From Nocardia seriolae NBRC 15557 (lineage in GTDB: Bacteria; Actinomycetota; Actinomycetes; Mycobacteriales; Mycobacteriaceae), in the NCBI RefSeq assembly GCF_007990715.1, contig NZ_BJWY01000029.1, positions 1 through 59,135 of the forward strand: a stretch of DNA of 59,135 bases, in the 5' to 3' direction. Below, one piece after another: positions 18,081-25,953 of the stretch. The notes below the pieces were generated by a model that did no database searches, was not told the origin of the DNA, and saw only the letters and a program-made list of their open reading frames with translations. Every line of letters begins with the position of its first letter. Positions within the stretch are counted from its first letter, which is position 1. The position numbers were made by a program, and so were the translations under genes.

Positions 18081-19169
18081 ATGCGAGGCGATAGACGTCA
18101 GAGATCCCGCGGTTGGCTCAAGAATTCCGTGGTCGGATTGGCTCTGGCGATTGCGCTGCCGTTCGGGGTGTCGGCGGTGGGCGCCGGAACCGCCAACGCG
18201 GCCCTGGACCCCAGTGGATTCGACTTCTACGTCGACTCGGCGTCGATGGGCCCGGTCAAGTCGCGGGTCTTCCGCGCGGCCGACGGCAACACCGCCCGCG
18301 TCGTCTATGCCCTCGACGGCATGCGCGCCGGGCAGGATCTGAGCGGCTGGGAGATCAACACCGACATCGCCCGCGCGCTGACCAACGCGAATATCAACGT
18401 GGTCATGCCGATCGGCGGCCAGTCCAGCTTCTACGCCGACTGGAACGCGCCCAGCAGCATCCTCGGTGAGGGCGGCGGCACCGGTTCGGCCGGTTCCTCG
18501 TCGCTGTCCTCCTCCGGTTCGGCCTCGGGGTCGTCCTCGGGGTCGGGCGCCTTCCAGATCCTGGGCGGCGGCCCCGGCAAGAGCTACCGCTACACCTGGG
18601 AGACCTTCCTGTCCCGGGACCTGCCCAACGCGCTGCAGGCGCGCCTGGGCTTCAGCAAGACCCGCAACGGCATCTTCGGCCTGTCCATGGGCGGTTCGGG
18701 TGCGCTGACCCTGGCCGCCTACCACCCGGATCAGTTCAGCTTCGCCGGCTCGTACTCCGGCTACCTGAACGTCTCCGCCCCGGGCATGCGCGAGGCCATC
18801 CGCCTGGCCATGATCGACGCGGGCGGCTACAACGTGGACTCGATGGCGCCGCCGTGGGGCCCGCAGTGGCTGCACATGGACCCGTTCGTGTTCGCTCCGC
18901 GCCTGCGCGACGCCAACACCCGCCTCTGGATCTCGGCCGCGAGCGCCATTCCGGCCGCGGGTGATGTCACGGGCATCATGCCGGTGATCCAGGGCGTGCC
19001 GCTGGAGGCTCTCGCGCTGGTCAACACCCGCGCCTTCCAGGCCCGCATGATGTCGCTGGGCGCCAACAACGTCACCTACGACTTCCCGGCCACCGGTGTC
19101 CACAACTGGAACAACTGGAACGCCGAGGTCTACCGGATGATCCCGGATCTGTCCGCGAACATCGGGTAA
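18081..19169 (+). CDS. Mycolyltransferase (Ag85 family), array member 2, sub-type I
   Basis: 362 residues: a signal peptide (NSVVGLALAIALPFGVSAVG..ANA-AL) and an Ag85 domain. The triad is intact: Ser in FGLSMGGSGAL, Glu in GVPLEALALV and His in TGVHNWNNW. The substrate loop (LDGMRAGQDLSGWEI) and the AGSYSGYLNVSAPGMREAI core follow the Ag85 plan. A Ser/Gly-rich insertion of about 25 residues at ~134-158 (TGSAGSSSLSSSGSASG onward) replaces the short loop of other members, between the active-site wall and PGKSYRYTWETF. It carries its own spacer promoter region and a strong terminator, so it may be transcribed separately. Confidence 0.95.
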   Translation: MRGDRRQRSRGWLKNSVVGLALAIALPFGVSAVGAGTANAALDPSGFDFYVDSASMGPVKSRVFRAADGNTARVVYALDGMRAGQDLSGWEINTDIARALTNANINVVMPIGGQSSFYADWNAPSSILGEGGGTGSAGSSSLSSSGSASGSSSGSGAFQILGGGPGKSYRYTWETFLSRDLPNALQARLGFSKTRNGIFGLSMGGSGALTLAAYHPDQFSFAGSYSGYLNVSAPGMREAIRLAMIDAGGYNVDSMAPPWGPQWLHMDPFVFAPRLRDANTRLWISAASAIPAAGDVTGIMPVIQGVPLEALALVNTRAFQARMMSLGANNVTYDFPATGVHNWNNWNAEVYRMIPDLSANIG

Positions 19170-19183
19170 CCCACAACCCCTCG

Positions 19184-19218
19184 AAAAGGCCCCCGCCCAC
19201 TTGGACGGGGGCCTTTTT
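19184..19218 (+). terminator. Rho-independent terminator after mycolyltransferase 2
   Basis: A 12-bp perfect stem (AAAAGGCCCCCG / CGGGGGCCTTTT) with a 10-nt loop and a T-run. Confidence 0.88.
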
Positions 19219-19312
19219 CGTTCCCCGCGGAAGATCGTTTCGCGACTCGCCGCGCTGAGCGCACCGGACACGCCCAGCTGGTCATCCGATAATCGTTCCG
19301 TAGCGAAGATGA

Positions 19313-19357
19313 GTTCTGCGTGATCGATGTGATCTGTTCTGCGTGATCAGTGTTCTG
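19313..19357. repeat. Direct repeats upstream of mycolyltransferase 3
   Basis: GTTCTGCGTGATC occurs at 19313-19325 and 19336-19348, followed by a partial GTTCTG at 19352. The block ends 25 bp before the start codon, where a regulator-binding site or repeat-mediated slippage is possible. Confidence 0.55.
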
Positions 19358-19381
19358 CTCAAACCGAGAAGGGCTGGGTCG

Positions 19382-20431
19382 ATGCGGGTGCGAGGCTTCA
19401 CGCGAAAGGTTCTGGGCGTCGCCGCTGCCGCCCTCCTGATGCCATTCGGGGTGGCGGTGATCGAAGCACCACCGGCGGCAGCGGCATTCGATCCCGCCAT
19501 CTTCGACTTCTGGGCCGATTCCCCGTTCATGGGGCCGATCAAGACCCGGGTGCTGCGGGCCCGGGACGGCAACACCCAGCGGGTGGCCTACGTGCTGGAC
19601 GGCATGCGGGCGCAGGAGGATCTGAGCGGCTGGGAGATCAATACCAATGTGCCCCAGGTGCTGGCCGACTGGAACATCAATGTGGTGATGCCGATCGGCG
19701 GGCCGTCGAGTTTCTACGCCGACTGGGATTCGCCCAGTTCGTTCTTCGGCATCACACCGGGCACGGGTTCCGCGGCCTACGGCACCGGTTCGGGCGCGAC
19801 CGAGGCGCTGGGCGCGGGTCCGGGCAAGAGCTACCGGTACGCGTGGGAGGACTTCATCACCAACCACCTGCGCTGGGAGTTGCAGAATCGCCTGGGCTTC
19901 AACCCGAATCGCAATGGCGTGTTCGGGCTGTCCATGGGCGGCAGCGCCGCGCTCACCCTGGCGGCCTACCACCCCGACTTCTTCAGCTACGCCGGTTCCT
20001 ACTCCGGCTACCTGAACATCTCCGCGCCCGGCATGCGCGAGGCCATCCGCCTGGCCATGCTCGACGCCGGGGGCTACAACGTGGACTGCATGGCCCCGCC
20101 GTGGGGTCCGAGCTGGCTGCGCATGGACCCGTTCGTCTTCGCGCCCACCCTGATCGCCAACAACACCCGGGTGTGGGTCTCGGCGGGCAGCGGCGCGCCC
20201 ATGCCCGAGGATCTGGACATCCCGATCGGTATGGCCGCCGACCGCCTGATCCGCGGCGCGCCCCTGGAAGCCTTGGCGCTGGCCAACTCTCGCGCCTTCC
20301 AGGTCCGCATGCTGACCCTGAACGCGCAGAACGTGGTCTACGACTTCCCGGCCAACGGGCTGCACGCCTGGACCAACTGGGCCAATGACGCCTACCGCAT
20401 GATCCCGGACATGTCGGCGAATATCGGCTGA
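19382..20431 (+). CDS. Mycolyltransferase (Ag85 family), array member 3, sub-type I
   Basis: 349 residues from ATG 19382, with GAAGGG upstream; an in-frame start at 19343 would put 13 extra residues before the signal peptide (VLGVAAAALLMPFGVAVIEA..AAA-AF). Ag85 domain with Ser in FGLSMGGSAAL, Glu in GAPLEALAL and His in NGLHAWTNW, where the usual Asn after His is Ala. The loop between PSSFF and PGKSYRY is a Gly/Thr/Ser-rich stretch. PDMSANIG ends the protein. Exported; presumed role in mycolate transfer to arabinogalactan or trehalose dimycolate synthesis. Confidence 0.94.
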   Translation: MRVRGFTRKVLGVAAAALLMPFGVAVIEAPPAAAAFDPAIFDFWADSPFMGPIKTRVLRARDGNTQRVAYVLDGMRAQEDLSGWEINTNVPQVLADWNINVVMPIGGPSSFYADWDSPSSFFGITPGTGSAAYGTGSGATEALGAGPGKSYRYAWEDFITNHLRWELQNRLGFNPNRNGVFGLSMGGSAALTLAAYHPDFFSYAGSYSGYLNISAPGMREAIRLAMLDAGGYNVDCMAPPWGPSWLRMDPFVFAPTLIANNTRVWVSAGSGAPMPEDLDIPIGMAADRLIRGAPLEALALANSRAFQVRMLTLNAQNVVYDFPANGLHAWTNWANDAYRMIPDMSANIG

Positions 20432-20443
20432 CGATTCGACGAT

Positions 20444-20478
20444 CCGGCCGCCGCCCGAATGGGTGGCGGCCGGTGTCT
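20444..20478 (+). terminator. Terminator after mycolyltransferase 3
   Basis: A 13-bp stem with one mismatch (CCGGCCGCCGCCC / GGGTGGCGGCCGG), 4-nt loop, then TGTCTTT. Confidence 0.75.
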
Positions 20479-20658
20479 TTGGCGGGTTCGGGGGCGAAGC
20501 CCCTGAGAGCCCCGAGAGTTGGGATTAATCACGGTTTGGTCGCGTGAGGTGTTTCGATAGCGATTCGCTCCGAATTGGGGCCTATAGAAGATCCAGCGTC
20601 AGCAGTTTCTGCATTTCGGCTGTGGTCAACGGTGACCACGCTCGTGAAAGGCGAGTCG

Positions 20659-21642
20659 ATGCGGTCTGTTCGGGTGCTTCGCGGTGGGTTGTGGCGGTCC
20701 CTGGCGGGACTCGCTGTGGCAGTTGTCGTTTCACTGTCTGGTATGGCTGGGTTGGCCGGGCCCGCGCGGGCCGCATTCGATCCGGGCGGCTACGACTTCT
20801 GGGTCGATTCCAGCATGGGCCCGATCAAGTCGCGCATCTTCCGCGCCCAGGACGGCAATACCCACCGCGTGGTCTACGCGCTGGACGGATTGCGCGCCCG
20901 CAACGACCTTTCCGGCTGGGAGATCGATACCGCGATCGAACGCGCGCTGACCGCGTGGAACATCAATGTGGTGATGCCGGTCGGTGGCCAGTCCAGCTTC
21001 TATTCGGACTGGGTGGCCCCCAGCAACACCAATGGGCAGACCGTGCCCTACGCCTGGGAGACCTTCCTGACCCGGGACCTGCGCAATGCGCTGGCGGCCC
21101 GGCTGGGCTTCAATCCGTCCGGCAACGGGGTCTTCGGTTTGTCCATGGGCGGGAGCGCCGCGCTGGTGCTCGCCGCCTATCACCCGGACCAGTTCCGTTA
21201 TGCCGGATCGTATTCCGGGTATTTGAACAATTCCGCGCCCGGCATGCGCGAGGGCCTGCGCGCCGCGCTGCTGGACGCGGGCGGCTACAACATCGACGCC
21301 ATGTGGGGTCCGCCGTGGAGCGAATTGTGGCTGCGCAACGATCCTTTCGTTTTCGCGCCGCTGTTGCGCGACCACGGCACCCGGCTGTGGATCTCCAGCG
21401 GAAACGGCCTGCCCGGTCAGCGGGACGTGGTGCGTAGCCCACTGGACGCGTACAACGTCGGCAATGCGATGGGCCTGGAAGCCATAGCGCTTGCGAATAC
21501 CCGCTCGTTCCAGGCTCGGCTGGACTCGCTGGGCGCGAACAATGCGGTCTTCGACTTCACTCCCGACGGCGTGCACAACTGGCCGTACTGGGCCGACCAG
21601 GTCTACAAGATGCTGCCGGATCTGAGTGCCAACATCGGTTGA
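20659..21642 (+). CDS. Mycolyltransferase (Ag85 family), array member 4, sub-type I
   Basis: 327 residues from ATG 20659, with GAAAGGCGAG upstream; the longer frame from 20575 would place 28 residues before the signal peptide (LAGLAVAVVVSLSGMAGLAG..ARA-AF). Ag85 domain: LDGLRARNDLSGWEI, QSSFYSDW, Ser in FGLSMGGSAALV, Glu in AMGLEAIAL and His in DGVHNWPYW; it ends PDLSANIG. It lacks the Gly/Ser-rich loop of members 2 and 3 and has SNTNGQTVPYAWETF instead, like members 5 and 7, making it intermediate between sub-types I and II. Confidence 0.95.
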   Translation: MRSVRVLRGGLWRSLAGLAVAVVVSLSGMAGLAGPARAAFDPGGYDFWVDSSMGPIKSRIFRAQDGNTHRVVYALDGLRARNDLSGWEIDTAIERALTAWNINVVMPVGGQSSFYSDWVAPSNTNGQTVPYAWETFLTRDLRNALAARLGFNPSGNGVFGLSMGGSAALVLAAYHPDQFRYAGSYSGYLNNSAPGMREGLRAALLDAGGYNIDAMWGPPWSELWLRNDPFVFAPLLRDHGTRLWISSGNGLPGQRDVVRSPLDAYNVGNAMGLEAIALANTRSFQARLDSLGANNAVFDFTPDGVHNWPYWADQVYKMLPDLSANIG

Positions 21643-22005
21643 GCGAATCCGCCGGGGCCGCTCGACCGATACCGCCAAGACGCAAGCGGCGTAAGGGATT
21701 TCCACGTTGCCGCGACATCACGTGCGATTCGCGATATGGTCACCGCGCCATTACGGTTGTATGCGATGGTGGGAATCCCCTAATCATTAAGCATGACCTT
21801 GCCAACCGCTCGGAGCGTCGAATACCCTCCAGCGAGCGCAAGTGTGACCGCCAAGTGGTAGCGCTTCGCTCGCAGAGAACTGTCGGGATTCGCTGCGAGT
21901 GCTGATCGCGTATGTCCGTGGCTGGCTTTGTCATGCGGGTGCGCGCGATTGACAACTTAAGACACCGCAGTAGCGCAGTGCTGCGGTAGAGAAGGAGCAG
22001 TATCC
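21643..22005 (+). promoter_or_regulatory. 363-bp spacer with promoter-like and 5'-UTR hairpin elements before mycolyltransferase 5
   Basis: No gene is supported here. A -35-like TTGACA starts at 21948 with a TAGCGC about 16 bp later. The stem ACCGCAG (21964-21970) / CTGCGGT (21981-21987) lies directly before the GAGAAGGAG ribosome-binding site of the next gene, so it could modulate its translation. Confidence 0.4.
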
Positions 22006-23046
22006 ATGCGTTTCGGCAGGTCCGCCGTGCCGGGAGTATCGCCGCGTGGCCGGGCGCAGAGTGGTTGGCGCATACGGCTCGTCGCCGCCACCGTCACCGC
22101 TGCGGCGCTGGCTGTCCCGACCGCCTCCCTGGCCGCCCCGTCCATCGCGAATGCCGCGCCGGTGTTCGGCCCGATGCATCGCGGGGTTCCGGGCAGCTTC
22201 GAAGAGCTGATGGTCCCCTCCAGCATGGGCCCGATCAAGGTCCAGGTGCAGTGGGCGCGCAACGGCGGTAGCTCCGCGGTCTACATGCTCGACGGCATGC
22301 GCGCCCGCGACGACCGCAATGCCTGGGCCAACGCCGACGAAGGCGACGCCCCCGGCATCTTCGCCAATGACGACGTGAACGTCATCATGCCGGTCGGCGG
22401 CCAGTCCAGCTTCTACGCGGACTGGGCGGCCCCATCCAACACCAACGGTCAGAAGTTCACCTACAAGTGGGAGACCTTCCTGACCAAGGAACTCCCCGAT
22501 TTCCTTTCCGGCTACGGCGTTTCGCGTAACAACGTGGCCATCGCGGGCCTGTCCATGGGTGGCTCGGCCGCGCTCATGACCGCCGCCTACCACCGCGACA
22601 TGTTCAAGCAGGCGACCTCGTTCTCCGGCTACCTGAACCTGTCCGCGCCGGGCATGCGTGAGGCCATCCGCCTGGCCATGCTGGACGCGGGCCGCTACAA
22701 CGTGGACTCGATGGCCGCGCCGTGGAGCCCGGCCTGGCTGCGCATGGACCCGTTCGTGTTCGCGCCGCAGCTGAAGAACCTGCCGATGTACATCTCCTCG
22801 GGCAACGGCATCCCCGGTCCGCACGACGGCATCGGCTCCTTCGGCGACGCGTTCAACACCGGTAACGCCATCGCCCTGGAGGCGCTGGCCGTGGTGAACA
22901 CCCGTGCCTTCCAGGCGCGTCTGGGCCAGCTCAGCATTCCGGCCCAGTTCGACTTCACCGCGACCGGTACCCACAAGTGGGGCTACTGGCACGACGAGCT
23001 GATCAAGGCCCGCCCGGGCATGCTCAGCGCGCTGGGTGTCGCCTAG
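22006..23046 (+). CDS. Mycolyltransferase (Ag85 family), array member 5, sub-type II
   Basis: 346 residues from ATG 22006, with GAGAAGGAG upstream. The signal peptide is longer than in sub-type I (RLVAATVTAAALAVPTASLA..). The mature start FEELMVPSSMGPIKVQVQW, shared with member 7 and close to mycobacterial Ag85, defines sub-type II. Ser lies in AGLSMGGSAALM, Glu in AIALEALAV and His in TGTHKWGYW. A short insertion (NADEGDAPG) replaces the usual WEI-x-T region after the LDGMRARDD loop. It is 84% of the size difference-free match to member 7 in layout and equal to it in length. Confidence 0.94.
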   Translation: MRFGRSAVPGVSPRGRAQSGWRIRLVAATVTAAALAVPTASLAAPSIANAAPVFGPMHRGVPGSFEELMVPSSMGPIKVQVQWARNGGSSAVYMLDGMRARDDRNAWANADEGDAPGIFANDDVNVIMPVGGQSSFYADWAAPSNTNGQKFTYKWETFLTKELPDFLSGYGVSRNNVAIAGLSMGGSAALMTAAYHRDMFKQATSFSGYLNLSAPGMREAIRLAMLDAGRYNVDSMAAPWSPAWLRMDPFVFAPQLKNLPMYISSGNGIPGPHDGIGSFGDAFNTGNAIALEALAVVNTRAFQARLGQLSIPAQFDFTATGTHKWGYWHDELIKARPGMLSALGVA

Positions 23047-23110
23047 CCCGAAGGGGTATGTGCGGCCTAGCCCGAAGGGGTGTGTGTCGCCCAGCCCGCA
23101 GGGGTCAGCC
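23041..23110 (+). repeat. Three ~24-bp tandem repeats covering the stop codon of mycolyltransferase 5
   Basis: Units starting GCCTAGCCCGAAGGGG, GCCTAGCCCGAAGGGG and GCCCAGCCCGCAGGGG follow head to tail. The first contains the TAG stop (23044-23046) and the second an out-of-use copy of it, so the array probably grew by slippage from the gene's end. Confidence 0.7.
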
Positions 23111-23126
23111 CATAGCTGAAACGAAT

Positions 23127-23160
23127 GAACCGGCCATCCGACAGAGTGGCCGGTTCTTTT
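23127..23160 (+). terminator. Terminator after mycolyltransferase 5
   Basis: A perfect 10-bp stem (GAACCGGCCA / TGGCCGGTTC), 10-nt loop and TTTT. Confidence 0.8.
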
Positions 23161-23189
23161 ATGCCTCCCCAAGATTCGCCGCAACGGGG

Positions 23190-23202
23190 TAGAAAACGTA
23201 TG
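23190..23202 (+). promoter_or_regulatory. Probable -10 box giving a leaderless transcript
   Basis: TAGAAA at 23190-23195 lies 6 bp before the GTG start at 23202, so transcription would start at or next to the start codon. No Shine-Dalgarno sequence is visible. Leaderless genes are common in mycolata. Confidence 0.4.
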
Positions 23203-24575
23203 TGACAGCTGTGGCAATTGGTAAGAGGGGGAGAGGCGGCCGCAGAGTGCCGGTCGCGCTCGCGGTAGCCACGACGGCCTTGCTGACGGTGGGGACGGCG
23301 TATGCGGAACCGGGGGCCGCGCCACCGACGGGCGAAGCGGCCAAACCGACCAAACCCGCTATTCGAAACGCGGTGTGGCTCACCGACAGACGGGTGGCCC
23401 TGTGGGTGGACTCACCCGCCATGGGCACCCAGATCCAAGTCCAGCTGCTGCTGGCCCGGGACTGGAATGCCAAGCCGGAGGCCAAATTCCCGATGCTCTT
23501 GCTGCTCGACGGGCTGCGGGCCGCGGACGATCAGAGCGGTTGGACGAAAGACGCTGGGGCGGAGGCGTTCTACGCCGACAAGAACGTCACCGTGGTACTG
23601 CCGGTCGGCGGCGCGGCGGGTTTCTATTCGGACTGGAAGCAGCCCGACCACGGCAAGACCTACAAGTGGGAAACGTTCCTCACCAAGGAATTACCGCCGT
23701 TGCTCGATCGTGATTGGCGCACCACCAATGTGCGCGGCCTGGCCGGACTCTCCATGGGCGGCACCGCCGCCATGACGCTCGCCGCCCGCAATCCGGGCTT
23801 CGTACGCTATGCCGCTTCCTTTTCCGGCATGCTCACCCTGACCACCCTCGGTATGCCGCAGGCGGTCGCGTACGCCATGCGCGACGCGGGCGGCTACAAC
23901 GCCGACGCCATGTACGGCCCGCCCACCGACGCCGAATGGGAGGCGCACGATCCCTACGCGCTCGCGGAAAAACTGAAGGGCCTCAGCCTGTATGTGTCCA
24001 GCGGCAGCGGCCTGGCGGGCGTCTACGACATTCCCGCCGGTATTCCGGGGGTGAGCACCAACTGGACCGGTATGGCGCTGGAAGTGCTGTCCCGCTTCTC
24101 TTCTCGGCAGTTCGTGGCCAAGCTGAACAAGCTCAGCATTCCGGTGCAGGTGAACTACCGGCCGTCGGGCACGCATTCCTGGCCGTACTGGGATTTCGAG
24201 ATGCGGCAGTCCTGGCCGCAGGCGGCGTCGGCGCTGGGTGTGGAGGCGGCCAAGCCCGACGGCGCGGCGGCGGGCGCGATTCTGCCTGTGGCGCTGGGAA
24301 AGTCGTGGCTGGGTGACTGCCTGACTCCGGAGTACCAGCTGTCCGGCGGTGTGGCGCAGGCCTTCCGGGGCGGTCGGGTGCTGTGGTCGGGGGCCACCGG
24401 CGCGCATCCGGTGGGCGGCATGATCGGCGGTGCGTTCGAGGGCGCGGCGGGACCCGCTGGCGCACTCGGCTTTCCCACATCCGACGAAACGCCCATTCAG
24501 GGCGGCGCGCAGCAGGCTTTCCAGCACGGCACCATCGTCTTCCGCGACGGCAAGGCCGAGATACACGCCACCTGA
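23202..24575 (+). CDS. Mycolyltransferase with C-terminal LGFP-repeat region, array member 6, sub-type III
   Basis: 457 residues from GTG 23202. A signal peptide (VPVALAVATTALLTVGTAYA-EP) is followed by an Ag85-like domain (LLLLDGLRAADDQSGWTKDA, Ser in AGLSMGGTAAM, Glu in GMALEVLSRF, His in SGTHSWPYW) and a ~110-residue extension. The extension begins near residue 345 with an SWLGDCLTPEYQLSGG segment and has an LGFP-type repeat (AGALGFPTSDE). LGFP repeats occur in corynebacterial mycolyltransferases such as PS1 and are thought to hold the enzyme in the wall. The active-site motif GGTAAM and overall layout match member 8 rather than the others. Confidence 0.93.
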   Translation: MTAVAIGKRGRGGRRVPVALAVATTALLTVGTAYAEPGAAPPTGEAAKPTKPAIRNAVWLTDRRVALWVDSPAMGTQIQVQLLLARDWNAKPEAKFPMLLLLDGLRAADDQSGWTKDAGAEAFYADKNVTVVLPVGGAAGFYSDWKQPDHGKTYKWETFLTKELPPLLDRDWRTTNVRGLAGLSMGGTAAMTLAARNPGFVRYAASFSGMLTLTTLGMPQAVAYAMRDAGGYNADAMYGPPTDAEWEAHDPYALAEKLKGLSLYVSSGSGLAGVYDIPAGIPGVSTNWTGMALEVLSRFSSRQFVAKLNKLSIPVQVNYRPSGTHSWPYWDFEMRQSWPQAASALGVEAAKPDGAAAGAILPVALGKSWLGDCLTPEYQLSGGVAQAFRGGRVLWSGATGAHPVGGMIGGAFEGAAGPAGALGFPTSDETPIQGGAQQAFQHGTIVFRDGKAEIHAT

Positions 24576-24682
24576 ACGGGATACCCGCCGAATGCCCGCG
24601 GGCCGACGGTAGAGTGCACCGTTGTCCGTGACTCCCGTCACGTCGGTGTGCTTCCCCCCTGCGGTTCAGGAGATCGATCTCT

Positions 24683-25723
24683 ATGGCAGTACAGGGCGCT
24701 TCGTCATGCCCGCGCAACGGTTCGGTTCGAAAGTCCCCGCGCGTTCGACAGTCCAGGAATGCTCGCGGCTCGCTCTGGCGGCGCGCCTTGGTGGCCGCTG
24801 CGGCCGTGGTGGCGCTGCCCGGTCTGGCCGGGCCCGCGCTGGCCCTGCCCACGCACCCGCTGCACCGCTCGCCCGAGGGCGGGTTCGAGGAGCTGATGGT
24901 GCCGTCGAGCATGGGCCCGGTCAAGGTTCAGGTGCAGTGGGCCAAGCACGGCGGCGACGCCGCGCTGTACCTGCTCGACGGTCTGCGCGCCCGCGACGAC
25001 TTCAATGCCTGGACCTTCGAGACCAACGCGCTGGCGCAGTTCGCCGAGGACAACATCACCCTGGTGATGCCGGTCGGCGGCCAGTCCAGCTTCTACACCG
25101 ACTGGCGCGCGCCCTCGAGCACGAACGGTCAGAAGCTCACCTACCGCTGGGAGACCTTCCTGACCGAGGAGCTGCCCGCCTTCCTGGAGGGCTACGGCGT
25201 CTCCCGCACCAATGACGCGGTGGCGGGCCTGTCCATGGGCGGCTCGGCGGCGCTGGCCCTGGCCGCCTATCACCGCGACCAGTTCAAGCACGCGTCCTCG
25301 TTCTCGGGCTACCTGAACATCTCCGCGCCCGGTATGCGCGAGGCCATCCGCATCGCCATGCTGGACGCGGGCCGCTTCAACGTCGATTCCATGGCCTGGC
25401 CGTGGAGCCCGGCGTGGCTGCGCATGGACCCGTTCGTCTTCGCCCCGCAGCTGCGCAATCTGCCGATGTTCATCTCCGCCTCGTGGGGCGTGCTGGGCGC
25501 GCACGACAATCCGGACTCCGTGATCGGCCTCTTCAACACCGTCAATTCCGTTGCCCTGGAGGCGCTGTCGATGGTCAACACCATCTCCTTCATGGCCCGC
25601 ATGAACCAGCTCGGCATCGGCGCGCACTACAGCCTGCCGATGCGCGGCACCCATTCGTGGGGCTACTGGCAGGACCAGCTGGCCACCGCGCGCCCGGACA
25701 TCCTCGCCGCGTTGGGGGTGTAG
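24683..25723 (+). CDS. Mycolyltransferase (Ag85 family), array member 7, sub-type II
   Basis: 346 residues from ATG 24683. A long, basic signal peptide (SLWRRALVAAAAVVALPGLA..ALA) precedes FEELMVPSSMGPVKVQVQW. Ser lies in AGLSMGGSAALA, Glu in SVALEALSM and His in RGTHSWGYW. It resembles member 5 closely in length and in every loop, including SGYLNISAPGMREAIRIAM and AWPWSPAWLRMDPF. The Ag85 'SGNG' turn is changed to SASWGVLGAHDN. Members 5-6 and 7-8 form two like pairs (sub-types II then III). Confidence 0.94.
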   Translation: MAVQGASSCPRNGSVRKSPRVRQSRNARGSLWRRALVAAAAVVALPGLAGPALALPTHPLHRSPEGGFEELMVPSSMGPVKVQVQWAKHGGDAALYLLDGLRARDDFNAWTFETNALAQFAEDNITLVMPVGGQSSFYTDWRAPSSTNGQKLTYRWETFLTEELPAFLEGYGVSRTNDAVAGLSMGGSAALALAAYHRDQFKHASSFSGYLNISAPGMREAIRIAMLDAGRFNVDSMAWPWSPAWLRMDPFVFAPQLRNLPMFISASWGVLGAHDNPDSVIGLFNTVNSVALEALSMVNTISFMARMNQLGIGAHYSLPMRGTHSWGYWQDQLATARPDILAALGV

Positions 25724-25740
25724 TTGGCGTATCCCAAGGT

Positions 25741-25872
25741 GACAGCTGATTTCGTAACGGTCGGGGTAACTCCCCGGGTACGTCCAAAATTGGTGTCGCG
25801 ACTGACCGCCGGCACGCGTGCGGGACCCCGACGGCTCTTAGCTGTGCGCTGAAGTCGCGGTGAGGCGGGGGA
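25741..25872 (+). repeat. Three-copy non-coding repeat, copy A
   Basis: Starts GACAGCTGATTTCGTAACGG 18 bp after the stop codon of mycolyltransferase 7 and ends GAGGCGGGGGAG about 80 bp before the next gene. It aligns over its whole length with copies B (39831-39958) and C (43329-43460, reversed). Conserved words are CTGATTTC, GGGTAACTC, CGGGTACG, AAATYGG, GGCACG, GACGGCT and GAGGCGGG. The GACGGCT block pairs with AGCTGT to make a small hairpin also possible in copy C. Confidence 0.8.
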
Positions 25873-25953
25873 GAAACTGGTCGTTTGCTGTAGAACGGCC
25901 GGTTTCCGTGTGTCCTACCGGGAGTCACGTGCTTCCGGAGGTACAACACTTGT

